Shown in pieces: positions 18,166 through 27,489 of a DNA stretch of 64,000 bases. The notes under the pieces are model-generated. The model made no database searches. It saw nothing but the letters and a program-made list of their open reading frames with translations, and was not told where the DNA came from. A program made the position numbers and the translations under genes. Source of the stretch: Flaviramulus sp. Its GTDB lineage: Bacteria > Bacteroidota > Bacteroidia > Flavobacteriales > Flavobacteriaceae. Position 1 is the stretch's first letter. Every line of letters starts with the position of its first letter. The DNA is taken from contig JANQTJ010000015.1 in assembly GCA_030731745.1 (NCBI GenBank), forward strand, positions 1-64,000, read 5' to 3'.

Positions 18166-18183
18166 TTATAAGAATTTGATTAT

Positions 18184-18744
18184 TTGACACCAACCACATT
18201 AAATAATGAACAACTAATACCGCTTTGTAAGTCTGGTAACCAATCTGCACAATTGGAAATTTATAACAGATATTACAAAGCCATGTATAACACGTCATTT
18301 AGAATTGTGAAAAACAATTTTGAAGCGGAAGATATCATGCAAGATTCATTTTTAATGGCTTTTACAAAAATAGAAACATTAAAAGAGGCTAACATGTTTG
18401 GTCCTTGGTTAAAACGAATTGTTATAAACAACAGTATTCATCATTATAAAAAAAACAGTAAACATCAAGAAGTTTCGATAGATGAGTTGATATATAAAAT
18501 TGATAATAGTGCTGATGGTATTGAAAGCGATTATGAATTTACAAATTTAAAGGCGCAACAAGCTTTAATCGCTTTAAAAACCTTAAAAGATAATTATAGA
18601 ATTGCTTTAACATTAAACCTCATTGAAGGTTATGATTATGAAGAAATAAGCGAGATTATGAATATAAGTTATGCCAATTGCAGAACTACAATCTCGAGAG
18701 CAAAAGATAGTTTAAAACAAAAGTTACAATCCATCATTGTATAA
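18184..18744 (+). CDS. ECF-type RNA polymerase sigma factor
   Basis: This 186-residue sigma-70 family factor has only regions 2 and 4. Region 2 spans about 25-90 (NTSFRIVKNNFEAEDIMQDS, then a tryptophan motif GPWLKRI). Region 4 spans about 125-180, with helix-turn-helix YEEISEIMNISYANCRTTIS. The start is TTG 18184: the next in-frame ATG, at 18283, would remove part of region 2. It is followed 10 bases later by a membrane protein with anti-sigma architecture. The operon also encodes two exported repeat proteins, so it probably answers a cell-envelope signal. Confidence 0.92.
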   Translation: MTPTTLNNEQLIPLCKSGNQSAQLEIYNRYYKAMYNTSFRIVKNNFEAEDIMQDSFLMAFTKIETLKEANMFGPWLKRIVINNSIHHYKKNSKHQEVSIDELIYKIDNSADGIESDYEFTNLKAQQALIALKTLKDNYRIALTLNLIEGYDYEEISEIMNISYANCRTTISRAKDSLKQKLQSIIV

Positions 18745-18754
18745 AAATTAGATT

Positions 18755-19318
18755 ATGAGTAAACAAATTGATGATTTATTTAAAAAATTGAAACACGATT
18801 TTGATTTTGAAATGCCAGATAATGGCCATGAAAATAGGTTTTTAAACAAGTTACAAAACAACCATAAAGCCAAAGTAATTACTCTGAGTAATAAATATAA
18901 TTTATGGAAACCTTTTATAGGCATAGCAGCATCTGTAGCCTTAATTTTATCAATATTTGATTACGTGCAACAAGAAGATAACTCAGGAGATTTATCAAGT
19001 GTTTCTCCTAAAATGGCTGAAACACAAGATTTTTTCACACTAACAATTAACGAGGAATTAAATAACATTAACCAAGAATTTTTACCCGAAGTTCAAGGTT
19101 TAATAAAAGATGCTTTATCTCAAATTAAAAAACTAGAAGAAGATTATAATTCTTTAAAAATAGATTTGATTGAAAGTGGAGACGACAACAGAGTTATCTA
19201 CGCAATGATTTCAAATTTTCAAAATAGAATTGAGATTTTAAAAAATACTATAAATGAAATTAATAAAGTAAAACAATTAAAAAATTCATCAAATCATGAA
19301 ACGAGCACTACAATTTAG
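18755..19318 (+). CDS. Putative membrane-anchored anti-sigma factor
   Basis: I do not recognise a named family. The 187-residue protein has a hydrophilic N-terminus (1-48), one transmembrane segment at about 51-68 (PFIGIAASVALILSIF), and a periplasmic part that ends in a predicted coiled coil (about 110-180, rich in Lys/Glu/Ile/Asn). This topology, with position directly behind the ECF sigma gene, is that of a one-pass anti-sigma factor. The N-terminal region is the likely sigma-binding part. The 3' end overlaps the next start by 23 bases, so the two are translationally coupled. Confidence 0.65.
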   Translation: MSKQIDDLFKKLKHDFDFEMPDNGHENRFLNKLQNNHKAKVITLSNKYNLWKPFIGIAASVALILSIFDYVQQEDNSGDLSSVSPKMAETQDFFTLTINEELNNINQEFLPEVQGLIKDALSQIKKLEEDYNSLKIDLIESGDDNRVIYAMISNFQNRIEILKNTINEINKVKQLKNSSNHETSTTI

Positions 19319-20384
19319 AATCTTTTTAGCATTATTAATGATGCCCTTATTTATTTCTGCTTCCACAGAAATAAAAGACAAACACACAAAAACCAAAACT
19401 ATTAAAAAAGAGTTTTCAGTAAACTCAAATGCTACTCTAAAAGTAAATAACAGTTACGGAAATATTGACGTTATTACTTGGAATGAAAATAGAATTGTAT
19501 TTGAAATTATAATTACAACATCTGGCAACGACGAAGAAAAAGTTGAAGATAAATTAAACGATATTGATGTTAAATTCTCTAATTCCGTTGATTTAGTTGC
19601 AGCTGAAACGCAGTTCAATAAAAATAGTTCAAAATCATGGTGGAATTGGAACAACAAAAACAATGTTAATATGAAAATTAATTACGTTGTTAAAATGCCA
19701 ATTACAGGAAAAGTAAAATTAAGCAATGATTACGGCAATATTAATTTAGCTAAACTAGAAGGAAGCGCCGAAATAAATTGTGATTATGGAAAAATAACTA
19801 CAAAAGAACTTATGGCTGATAATAATATTTTAAATTTTGATTACACAAAAGGCTGCTATTTTGAATACATAAAAAGTGGTAAAATTAATGCGGATTATAG
19901 TGGGTTTACCGTTTCAAAAAGTAAAAACTTAGATATTAATGCAGATTATTCTAATTCTGAAATTGAAATAGTTGAAGACCTAAACTATAACTGTGATTAC
20001 GGAAGTTTAAATATTGGGAAAGCTAATAACATCAATGGTAATGGTGATTATTTAACTACTAAAATTGGTGATGTATATAAAAACGTATCATTAAAAGCAG
20101 ATTATGGTTCAATAAGAATAAATAGGATGAATGAAAATGCAGGAAACATTACCATACAATCTAATTATGTAGGTATTAAAATAGGTTATGTTTCAAGATA
20201 TCAATTTGATTTTGATATCAATCTTCAATTTGCTTCCTTGAATAATGATAGCGACCTAGAGTTTACAAAAAAAACTGTAAAATCTTTTGATAAACATTAC
20301 ATTGGTTACCGTGGTAGTTCATCATCAGGAAATAAGATTTCATTAACATCAGATTATGGTAGCGTTACTCTTTTTGAAAATTAA
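19296..20384 (+). CDS. Exported DUF4097-like beta-repeat protein
   Basis: This 362-residue protein carries a signal peptide (IFLALLMMPLFISAS). Most of it is a series of short beta-strand units built around recurring DYG/DYS motifs (SNDYGNINLA, NCDYGKI, NADYSGF, NADYSNSEI, NCDYGSLNI, KADYGSIRI, TSDYGSVTL), spaced roughly 20-25 residues. This points to a beta-helix or beta-sandwich like the DUF4097 adhesin-like family. No catalytic site is visible. It sits in the sigma/anti-sigma operon and precedes a head-GIN protein of similar architecture, so both are likely regulon products placed at the cell envelope. Confidence 0.75.
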   Translation: MKRALQFRIFLALLMMPLFISASTEIKDKHTKTKTIKKEFSVNSNATLKVNNSYGNIDVITWNENRIVFEIIITTSGNDEEKVEDKLNDIDVKFSNSVDLVAAETQFNKNSSKSWWNWNNKNNVNMKINYVVKMPITGKVKLSNDYGNINLAKLEGSAEINCDYGKITTKELMADNNILNFDYTKGCYFEYIKSGKINADYSGFTVSKSKNLDINADYSNSEIEIVEDLNYNCDYGSLNIGKANNINGNGDYLTTKIGDVYKNVSLKADYGSIRINRMNENAGNITIQSNYVGIKIGYVSRYQFDFDINLQFASLNNDSDLEFTKKTVKSFDKHYIGYRGSSSSGNKISLTSDYGSVTLFEN

Positions 20385-20409
20385 ATAATAAAACTAAAAT
20401 CAATTAATT

Positions 20410-21141
20410 ATGAAAACATCAATCAAAAAACAAACAGTCCTATTTTTAGTTACTCTGCTATTTGTAACAACCTCTCATGCCCAATGGAAAAAAATAAAAG
20501 GTAATGGTAATAAAACTAAAATTACAAGAACAACCTCTGAATATGATGGTATAAAATGTGCTGGTTCTTTTGATTTCATCTTAATATATGGTGAAGAAGG
20601 TAAAATATCTATTGAAGGAGAAGAAAACTTATTAGAATACATTATAACCGAAGTAAAGGACAATAATCTCATAATAAAAACTCAAAAAGGAATCGATTTA
20701 AAAACAAGTTTTAATAAAGGAATTAAAATAACAATTCCATTTAAAGATATCAGTGAAATGTCGTTAGCTGGTTCTGGTGATTTATGGAATATAGACCGAA
20801 TAAACTCTGAAAATTTTGAAGTTTCCCTATCTGGTTCTGGAGATGTGATTTTAGATATTAACACTAACTATTTAAAAGCTTCAATTGCAGGTTCTGGTGA
20901 TTTAACTTTAAAGGGAAACACTACTAATTTAGATGCTAAAGTAGCTGGATCTGGAGATTTACATGGGTTTGATTTAAAATCAAATAACACTGACATTTCA
21001 CTTGCCGGATCTGGAGAGGCTAAAGTTAATAGTAAAGATAATCTAAAAGCAAGAGTAGCTGGATCTGGAGATATTGTTTATAAAGGTAATCCAAAAACTG
21101 ATACTAAAGTTTCAGGAAGTGGAAGTATTACTAATAACTAA
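20410..21141 (+). CDS. Head GIN domain (DUF2807) exported protein
   Basis: This 243-residue protein has a signal peptide ending THAQ-like at about residue 25 (VTTSHAQ). The body has the DUF2807 head GIN pattern: a beta-helical stack in which the motif (A/S)GSG(D/E/S) returns seven times from about residue 120 to the end, roughly every 20 residues. The family is common in Bacteroidota, and its role (adhesin-like or envelope stress) is not established. It is the last gene of the ECF operon and is followed directly by a strong terminator. Confidence 0.85.
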   Translation: MKTSIKKQTVLFLVTLLFVTTSHAQWKKIKGNGNKTKITRTTSEYDGIKCAGSFDFILIYGEEGKISIEGEENLLEYIITEVKDNNLIIKTQKGIDLKTSFNKGIKITIPFKDISEMSLAGSGDLWNIDRINSENFEVSLSGSGDVILDINTNYLKASIAGSGDLTLKGNTTNLDAKVAGSGDLHGFDLKSNNTDISLAGSGEAKVNSKDNLKARVAGSGDIVYKGNPKTDTKVSGSGSITNN

Positions 21142-21150
21142 TAAAAAACT

Positions 21151-21189
21151 AAAAAAAGAGCAGCATATTAGTTGTACTGCTCTTTTTTT
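21151..21189. terminator. Bidirectional terminator between head GIN and UMF1 genes
   Basis: Arms AAAAAAAGAGCAG and CTGCTCTTTTTTT enclose 13 bases. It serves the + operon and also reaches the last bases of the convergent transporter gene (stop codon at 21188-21190). Confidence 0.85.
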
Positions 21190-22519
21190 ATATCTTTTGT
21201 TTTGGCACCCTAAACAATAAAATAACACCAGCTAAAAAGAATACAAAAAGAAATAATATAGAATTTCGCATGCTACCGGTAATTTGATCAATGGTGCCAA
21301 AAATAAGCATTCCTAAAACAATACCTACTTTTTCGGTAACATCATAAAAACTAAAATAAGATGTTGTATCATTTGTTTTAGGCAAATATTTTGAATACGT
21401 AGATCGAGATAAAGATTGTATACCTCCCATAACAAAACCAACCACACCTGCAGTAATATAAAATTCGGTAGGTGTTTCAACAAAATAGCCATAAAAACAA
21501 ATAAACATCCAAATAACATTAATAATTATTAATGTTTTAATATTTCCAAATTTAGAAGAAGATTTTGAAGTAAGTATAGCTCCAAAAACCGCAACAATTT
21601 GAATCAATAAAATACTTACGATAAGTCCTTGAGTTTTTTGATCATCATTATCCCAATTAATTTCTTGTTCACCATAAAATGCCGCTACCAACATAATTGT
21701 TTGAACAGCCATACTGTAAACGAAAAAGGCGTTTAAAAATCTTTTTAAAGCTAAATTAGCCGTTAAATTTCCCCATACCTTTTTTAATTCTTTTAATCCA
21801 TTAAAAATAATATGTCTTTTAACTTTATTCCCTGTTGGGACTCCTTTTGGTAAGTAATAAAATGAATATTGACTAAACACTATCCACCAAATTCCTACGG
21901 TAATAAAACTTGTTCGCATGGCTTCAATGGATGCTGCGTTTTTATCAGCCTCAGTTTCGCCAATATCAAAACAAAACCATTCTGGATACATCACCATAGC
22001 TAGATTAAATAGTAACAATGTTACACTTCCAATATATCCAAGGCTAAATCCTTTGGCACTTAACTGGTCTTGTTGTTCTTTATGAGCAATATCGGGTAGA
22101 TAAGAATTATAGAAAACTAAACTACCCCAAAAACCTAACAAACCAAATAAATAAAATAGTAAACTAATGTATATATTTTCTAAACTAAACCAATATAAAC
22201 CTATGCTACCAAAAGATCCTAAATAGCAAAAAAATCTCATAAAAGACTTTTTATTACCTACATAATCTGCTATACCAGAAAGAATTGGGGAAGTGAATGC
22301 TACTATCAAAAAAGCAAATGCAGTAAGAAAAGTAATTAAAGCTGTATTTTTTACTTCTCCTCCAAAAATCTGAACTTGATTTTCATTAGTAAAATTTAAT
22401 GTCCCATAAAACAAAGGAAAAATTGTGGAAACTATCGTTAACACATAAACTGAATTAGCCCAATCGTAAAATGCCCAAGCATTTAGTAATTTTTTACTTC
22501 CTTTTTCTAATTGCTCCAT
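21188..22519 (-). CDS. MFS transporter, UMF1 (Atg22-like) family
   Basis: This 443-residue polytopic protein has about twelve hydrophobic segments. The N-terminal signature NAWAFYDWANSVY is characteristic of UMF1/Atg22-type major facilitator proteins, and the MFS-like loop SGIADYVGNKKSF follows transmembrane segment 2. Members are proposed amino-acid or small-molecule exporters, but substrates in bacteria are unproven. It is a single gene between two terminators, so probably monocistronic. Confidence 0.88.
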   Translation of the reverse strand: MEQLEKGSKKLLNAWAFYDWANSVYVLTIVSTIFPLFYGTLNFTNENQVQIFGGEVKNTALITFLTAFAFLIVAFTSPILSGIADYVGNKKSFMRFFCYLGSFGSIGLYWFSLENIYISLLFYLFGLLGFWGSLVFYNSYLPDIAHKEQQDQLSAKGFSLGYIGSVTLLLFNLAMVMYPEWFCFDIGETEADKNAASIEAMRTSFITVGIWWIVFSQYSFYYLPKGVPTGNKVKRHIIFNGLKELKKVWGNLTANLALKRFLNAFFVYSMAVQTIMLVAAFYGEQEINWDNDDQKTQGLIVSILLIQIVAVFGAILTSKSSSKFGNIKTLIIINVIWMFICFYGYFVETPTEFYITAGVVGFVMGGIQSLSRSTYSKYLPKTNDTTSYFSFYDVTEKVGIVLGMLIFGTIDQITGSMRNSILFLFVFFLAGVILLFRVPKQKI

Positions 22520-22590
22520 TTATTTTGATTTAAAAAACTTAAAGGTGAATTACAAATATTCTTTAAACTAATTTTATTTAATTTGATTTC

Positions 22591-22618
22591 AAAAAAAAGC
22601 CGCCTATAAATGGCGGCT
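22591..22618 (-). terminator. Rho-independent terminator after the M48 gene
   Basis: On the minus strand, AGCCGCCA pairs with TAGGCGGCT-like arms (22611-22618 with 22598-22605) and is followed by eight T (22591-22598). It lies 28 bases after the M48 peptidase stop. Confidence 0.85.
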
Positions 22619-22645
22619 CCTAAAGTAAACAAATATTTTTTATTA

Positions 22646-23479
22646 CTAGAATTTTCCTAATGGTCTAAAACTTGTAACACCAAATTTATTAGCTTCTGAT
22701 TTTGCTTGTGATGCTAAAGACTTTAAGTTAGCAATACGAGAATCATTAGATGGATGTGTACTTAAAAATTCTGGTGGAGCCTGCCCTCCACTATTAGCTT
22801 TCATGCGTTCCCACAATACAGATGCTTCATCTGGGTTGTATCCTGCTATTGCCATTAAATAGATTCCAATTTTATCAGCTTCAGTTTCATGACTTCTACT
22901 AAATGGCAACATACCTGCAACATTAGAAACTATTCCATAAGATTGATTAAAAATACCTAAAGCTTGTTGATCATTAGACAAAGCAACATTACCTGCAACA
23001 GCCAATCCTTGTTGTATGTATGCTGCACTCATACGCTGTTGTCCGTGATTTGCTAAAGCATGTGCTACCTCATGTCCCATAATGGCAGCAATACCAGTTT
23101 CATTTAATGCAATTGGCAAAATACCTGTATAAAATGCAATTTTTCCACCTGGCATACACCAAGCATTTACTTGTTCAGATTCTATAAGGGTATATTCCCA
23201 TTTATAATCTTTTAAGTAACCTGCAAAACCATTGGCGTTTAAATAGCGCTCAGCGGCTACAGCAATTCTTTGGCCTACTCTTGTAATCATTTCAGCATTA
23301 GCAGTTCCTTTAACTACTTTATTATCAGTAAGTACTTGGTTATATTGAGCAAATGCAGATGGAAACAACTGATCGTTAGAAACAAAAGCCATCGTTTTTT
23401 TTCCTGTAAAAGGATTTGTTGCACAAGAAAAAATTATTAATGTGATTACAAATGCTAAGGTTATTTTTTTTGATTTCAT
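22646..23479 (-). CDS. M48 family metallopeptidase, lipoprotein
   Basis: This 277-residue zinc protease has a lipoprotein signal (IIFSC, Cys19). ATG 23479 was chosen because it puts the signal peptide at the N-terminus; an upstream ATG at 23512 adds eleven polar residues. The zinc site is HEVAH (His136, Glu137, His140) with the third ligand Glu200 in HETEAD. The enzyme resembles the periplasmic BepA/LoiP-type M48 proteases that degrade misfolded outer-membrane proteins. A membrane segment other than the signal is absent. Confidence 0.9.
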   Translation of the reverse strand: MKSKKITLAFVITLIIFSCATNPFTGKKTMAFVSNDQLFPSAFAQYNQVLTDNKVVKGTANAEMITRVGQRIAVAAERYLNANGFAGYLKDYKWEYTLIESEQVNAWCMPGGKIAFYTGILPIALNETGIAAIMGHEVAHALANHGQQRMSAAYIQQGLAVAGNVALSNDQQALGIFNQSYGIVSNVAGMLPFSRSHETEADKIGIYLMAIAGYNPDEASVLWERMKANSGGQAPPEFLSTHPSNDSRIANLKSLASQAKSEANKFGVTSFRPLGKF

Positions 23480-23638
23480 TTTTAATGTTTTATTATGATT
23501 ATAAAAATACAAAAATCGTTTCTTAAAATTAGACTCAAATTATTTTTATTAGTCACTAATAAATTGAAAATAATTTAGTGAAGTTAAAGTGTTATGTTTT
23601 TAATTATTTACGACTTATTTTAGTAGAAAATATATATT

Positions 23639-24112
23639 ATGAAAAACTTAATAATAATTTGTTTATTTTTTATAGTAAGCAGTTGTGAAGGAAATGCTCA
23701 AAAAAAAGATAAGAAAATTTATAAAGTTTCAAAAACTGAAACAGAATGGAAAGCACAATTAACCGAATCAGAATTCTATGTATTAAGAAAAGCTGGTACA
23801 GAACGTGCTTTTACAAGTCCTTTAAATAAAAAATATAAAGAAGGAACTTACGTTTGTAAAGCTTGCGAAACTCCTTTATTTAAAAGTGAACATAAATTTG
23901 ATTCTGGTACTGGATGGCCAAGTTTTGATAGAGAAATTAAAGGCAATGTTGCTTTTTCTACAGATTATGATTTAGGATATGCCAGAACTGAAGAGCACTG
24001 TGCAACATGTGGTGGCCATTTAGGACATGTTTTTAATGATGGTCCAAGAGATACTACTGGGAAAAGACACTGCATAAATGGTGTTTCCTTAACCTTTATT
24101 CCAAAAAATTAG
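23639..24112 (+). CDS. msrB: Peptide-methionine (R)-S-oxide reductase MsrB, lipoprotein
   Basis: This 157-residue MsrB repairs methionine R-sulfoxide. It has a lipoprotein signal (VSSC, Cys16), so it acts in the periplasm or on a membrane. Structural zinc cysteines are CKAC (Cys73, Cys76) and CATC (Cys121, Cys124). The catalytic cysteine is Cys145 in RHCINGVSL, and GTGWPSF is the substrate loop. It is followed by a DinB-like gene 7 bases later, probably in the same transcript. The name is firm, the exact compartment is inferred. Confidence 0.94.
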   Translation: MKNLIIICLFFIVSSCEGNAQKKDKKIYKVSKTETEWKAQLTESEFYVLRKAGTERAFTSPLNKKYKEGTYVCKACETPLFKSEHKFDSGTGWPSFDREIKGNVAFSTDYDLGYARTEEHCATCGGHLGHVFNDGPRDTTGKRHCINGVSLTFIPKN

Positions 24113-24119
24113 TTTTTTA

Positions 24120-24671
24120 ATGGAAAGTTTTATTAGAAGTGTGCTTAAACAATTTGAATACTATAAAATTTTAGGTGATAAAACTTTTGAGCAACTTAGC
24201 TTTGACGAAATGCAATGGCAAAGTGATTCAGAATCTAACAGTATTTCCATAATTGTTAAACATTTGGCTGGTAATATGCTGAGCAGATGGACCAATTTTT
24301 TAATTGAAGATGGTGAAAAAGATTGGAGAAATAGAGATATTGAATTTTTAAATAATTTTAATTCTAAAGAAGAAATAATTGCAACTTGGGAAAGTGGTTG
24401 GCATTGTTTTTTTAAAGCTATAAAACCGCTGAATCAAAATGATTTAGAAAGCATTATCTACATTAGAAATGAAGGACATACAATTTTAGAAGCGATTAAT
24501 AGACAATTAGCCCATTATCCTTATCACGTTGGACAAATAGTTTTTATTGGAAAACTTATAAAAGGTAAAAACTGGCATTCTCTTTCTATTCCTGTAGGAG
24601 ATTCTCTAAAGCATAATCAAGAAAAATTTAGCAAAGAAAAAATCAAACGACATTTTACAAATGATTTGTAA
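24120..24671 (+). CDS. DUF1572 / DinB-like family protein
   Basis: This 183-residue soluble protein has the DinB-like four-helix pattern. The three histidines expected for a metal site are at KHLAGN (about residue 50) and in QLAHYPYHVGQI (about 137-145). The DUF1572 family contains possible thiol-transferases related to bacillithiol S-transferases, which would fit the bshB1 gene elsewhere in the window, but the reaction is unproven. It shares a transcript with msrB and converges on the NDH-2 gene with only a 4-base gap. Confidence 0.8.
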   Translation: MESFIRSVLKQFEYYKILGDKTFEQLSFDEMQWQSDSESNSISIIVKHLAGNMLSRWTNFLIEDGEKDWRNRDIEFLNNFNSKEEIIATWESGWHCFFKAIKPLNQNDLESIIYIRNEGHTILEAINRQLAHYPYHVGQIVFIGKLIKGKNWHSLSIPVGDSLKHNQEKFSKEKIKRHFTNDL

Positions 24672-24675
24672 TCTT

Positions 24676-25956
24676 TTAAGTTTTTTTCTTTTTAAAGGGC
24701 CTAATAATTAATCGTGCTTCTCTATCAAAACGTATATAATTATAAACCCAGTTAATAAAAACCACCATGCGGTTTCTAAAACCAATTAAAAAAAATAGAT
24801 GCACAAACATCCAAACATACCAGGCAAAAACACCTTGAAATTTAAAGTTATTTAAATCTACCACAGCTTTATTCCTGCCTATGGTAGCCATAGCACCTTT
24901 ATCTTTATAAACAAAAGGACTCATTGGTTTATCTTCAATTAATTTTAACAAATTATTTCCAAGTTGTTGACCTTGTTGTATGGCAGGTTGGGCCATCATA
25001 GGAAATCCATCTGGAAATTCTTCACTAATTGAACAAGCAATATCTCCAATTGCAAAAATATTTTCAAACCCTATTACTTGATTAAACTCATTAACCAAAA
25101 GACGATTACCTCTTGTTATAAATTCATCAGCTTCTAACCCTTTTATAGTCGAGCCTTTTACTCCTGCAGCCCATACTAGTGTGGCAGTTTCAAAAGTTAA
25201 ATCGGTATTTGTAGTTACCGTTTTTCCATCATAATTTGTTACCCTAACATTTTTCCAAATATTAACACCTAATTTTTCTAAAAAATCTTCAGCCTTTTTT
25301 GAGGCATTTTCGCTCATCCCTTTCAAAATACAATCACTAGACTGTATAATATGTATCTGAGCTAAACGGGTATCTAAATCTGGATAATCTTTAGGTAAAA
25401 TTCCTTTTTTAATTTCAGCCAAAGCACCTGCAAGTTCTACACCCGTTGGTCCACCGCCCACTATTACAAAATTCATTAATGCATTACGCTCGTTTAAATC
25501 TGAAGTTAATAAAGCTTCTTCAAAATTTTCAAGAATAAGACTTCTCAAGTTTAATGATTGCGGTATGGTTTTCATAGCCATACTATGTTTTTCAATTTCA
25601 GAGTTACCAAAAAAGTTAGTTTCAGAACCAGATGCAACTACTAAATAATCAAAACTTAAATCTCCAATATCTGTTATAACTTTGTTGATTTTACAATCAA
25701 TTTCATTAACGTTAGCTAACCTAAAATAAAAATTAGGAAAGTCTTTTAATATTTTACGTATGGGGTATGCAATAGAATCTGGCTCTAAACCGCCGGTAGA
25801 AACCTGATACAACAAAGGCTGAAATGTATGATAATTATGTTTATCTAAAAGCACAACTTGCACTTCTTGTTTTGATAACTTTTTAGCCAAAGCGATGCCC
25901 GCAAAACCACCACCAATAATAACGACTCTGGGAAAACTTGTTCTTGGTATATTCAT
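24676..25956 (-). CDS. Type II NADH dehydrogenase (NAD(P)/FAD-dependent oxidoreductase)
   Basis: This 426-residue flavoprotein has an N-terminal FAD-binding Rossmann motif (VIIGGGFAGIALAKKL) and a second dinucleotide motif for NADH (VIVGGGPTGVELAGAL). The FAD-closing segment FAIGDIA and the GMMAQPAIQQG-type loop (here PMMAQPAIQQG) match single-subunit NDH-2 enzymes. The C-terminus is hydrophobic and amphipathic (WYVWMFVHLFFLIGF), as needed for monotopic membrane binding and quinone reduction. ATG 25956 gives a normal N-terminus; an in-frame ATG at 25977 is possible. The enzyme oxidises NADH without pumping protons. Confidence 0.9.
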   Translation of the reverse strand: MNIPRTSFPRVVIIGGGFAGIALAKKLSKQEVQVVLLDKHNYHTFQPLLYQVSTGGLEPDSIAYPIRKILKDFPNFYFRLANVNEIDCKINKVITDIGDLSFDYLVVASGSETNFFGNSEIEKHSMAMKTIPQSLNLRSLILENFEEALLTSDLNERNALMNFVIVGGGPTGVELAGALAEIKKGILPKDYPDLDTRLAQIHIIQSSDCILKGMSENASKKAEDFLEKLGVNIWKNVRVTNYDGKTVTTNTDLTFETATLVWAAGVKGSTIKGLEADEFITRGNRLLVNEFNQVIGFENIFAIGDIACSISEEFPDGFPMMAQPAIQQGQQLGNNLLKLIEDKPMSPFVYKDKGAMATIGRNKAVVDLNNFKFQGVFAWYVWMFVHLFFLIGFRNRMVVFINWVYNYIRFDREARLIIRPFKKKKT

Positions 25957-26063
25957 AAATTTACACTTACTTTTCAAAGGTAATGTAAAGAAGTAAAATT
26001 TAAAGACTTCTTAATTCTTTTTTAAAAATCGATTTCGTAAATTCGTAACCTAAAATTTAACAC

Positions 26064-27440
26064 ATGAGTAAATATGATATTATAGTTCTTGGAAGTGGTC
26101 CTGGAGGTTATGTTACAGCTATTAGAGCATCTCAATTAGGGTTTAAAACTGCTATTGTTGAAAAAGAAAGCCTTGGTGGTGTTTGTTTAAATTGGGGATG
26201 TATACCAACAAAAGCCTTATTAAAATCTGCTCAAGTATTTGAATACCTAAAACATGCAAGTGATTATGGATTATCAGTTAAAGAATATGATAAAGATTTT
26301 AATGCCGTTGTTAAACGAAGTCGTGGTGTTGCAGATGGCATGAGTAAAGGTGTTCAATTCTTACTGAAAAAAAACAAAATAGACGTTATTAATGGTTTTG
26401 GGAAACTAAAACCTGGTAAAAAAGTAGAGGTTGATGGTGTTGAATATAGCGCAAGTAATATTATCATAGCAACTGGAGCTCGTTCTCGTGAGTTACCAAG
26501 TTTACCTCAAGATGGTAAAAAAGTTATTGGTTATAGGGAAGCCATGACTTTACCCGAACAACCAAAAAAGATGATTGTTGTTGGTTCTGGAGCTATTGGT
26601 GTTGAATTTGCATATTTTTATAATTCTATGGGAACTGAGGTCACTGTAGTGGAATATTTACCAAACATTGTGCCTGTCGAAGATGAAGATGTATCAAAAC
26701 AATTAGAACGTTCTTTCAAAAAATCTGGTATTAATATCATGACTTCTGCAGAAGTTACTAAAGTTGATGCTTCAGGAAAAGGTGTGAAAGCAACAGTAAA
26801 AACCGCAAAAGGCGAAGAAGTTTTAGAAGCTGATATTATTTTAAGTGCTGTTGGGATAAAAACAAATATTGAAAATATCGGTTTAGAAGATGTTGGTATT
26901 GTTGTAGATAGAGATAAAATTATAGTAAATGATTTTTACCAAACAAATATTCCTGGATATTATGCAATTGGAGATGTTACTCCAGGTCAAGCTTTAGCTC
27001 ACGTAGCTTCAGCTGAAGGTATATTATGTGTTGAGAAACTAGCTGGTATGCATGTGGAAGCTTTAGATTACGGAAATATTCCTGGTTGTACGTATTGTTC
27101 ACCAGAAATTGCATCAGTTGGTTTAACTGAAAAACAAGCTAAAGAAAAAGGTATCGAAGTGAAAATTGGAAAATTTCCTTTTTCAGCATCTGGTAAAGCG
27201 AGTGCGGGTGGAAATAAAGATGGTTTTGTTAAAGTTATTTTTGATGCCAAATATGGAGAATGGTTAGGTTGCCATATGATTGGTGCTGGAGTGACCGATA
27301 TGATTGCAGAAGCTGTTCTAGGAAGAAAATTAGAAACTACAGGGCATGAGGTTTTAAAAGCGGTACATCCACACCCTACTATGAGTGAGGCGGTTATGGA
27401 AGCGGTAGCTGATGCTTATGGTGAGGTGATACATTTGTAA
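26064..27440 (+). CDS. lpdA: Dihydrolipoyl dehydrogenase
   Basis: This 458-residue enzyme is the E3 component of the pyruvate, 2-oxoglutarate or branched-chain dehydrogenase complexes and reoxidises dihydrolipoamide with NAD+. It has an N-terminal FAD motif (LGSGPGGYVTAIRA) and the redox-active disulfide Cys41/Cys46 in GGVCLNWGCIPTK. The NAD motif is VVGSGAIGVEFAYF. The dimer-interface His-Glu pair is in HPHPTMSEA. It stands alone, between a divergent NDH-2 gene and a perfect terminator, so its complex partners must be elsewhere. Confidence 0.95.
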   Translation: MSKYDIIVLGSGPGGYVTAIRASQLGFKTAIVEKESLGGVCLNWGCIPTKALLKSAQVFEYLKHASDYGLSVKEYDKDFNAVVKRSRGVADGMSKGVQFLLKKNKIDVINGFGKLKPGKKVEVDGVEYSASNIIIATGARSRELPSLPQDGKKVIGYREAMTLPEQPKKMIVVGSGAIGVEFAYFYNSMGTEVTVVEYLPNIVPVEDEDVSKQLERSFKKSGINIMTSAEVTKVDASGKGVKATVKTAKGEEVLEADIILSAVGIKTNIENIGLEDVGIVVDRDKIIVNDFYQTNIPGYYAIGDVTPGQALAHVASAEGILCVEKLAGMHVEALDYGNIPGCTYCSPEIASVGLTEKQAKEKGIEVKIGKFPFSASGKASAGGNKDGFVKVIFDAKYGEWLGCHMIGAGVTDMIAEAVLGRKLETTGHEVLKAVHPHPTMSEAVMEAVADAYGEVIHL

Positions 27441-27455
27441 AAAGTTGAAATTTCT

Positions 27456-27489
27456 AAAAGGCGATTCAAATTTTGAATCGCCTTTTTTT
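27456..27489. terminator. Bidirectional terminator after lpdA
   Basis: A near-perfect 15-base hairpin has arms AAAAGGCGATTCAAA and TTTGAATCGCCTTTT with a one-base loop, then a T-run. It serves lpdA and the convergent outer-membrane gene. Confidence 0.92.

Noticed and set aside
20760-21120. Regularly spaced short DNA repeats resembling a CRISPR-like array
   Set aside because: They are codons for the GSG motifs of the head GIN protein, in frame and with degenerate spacing and sequence.
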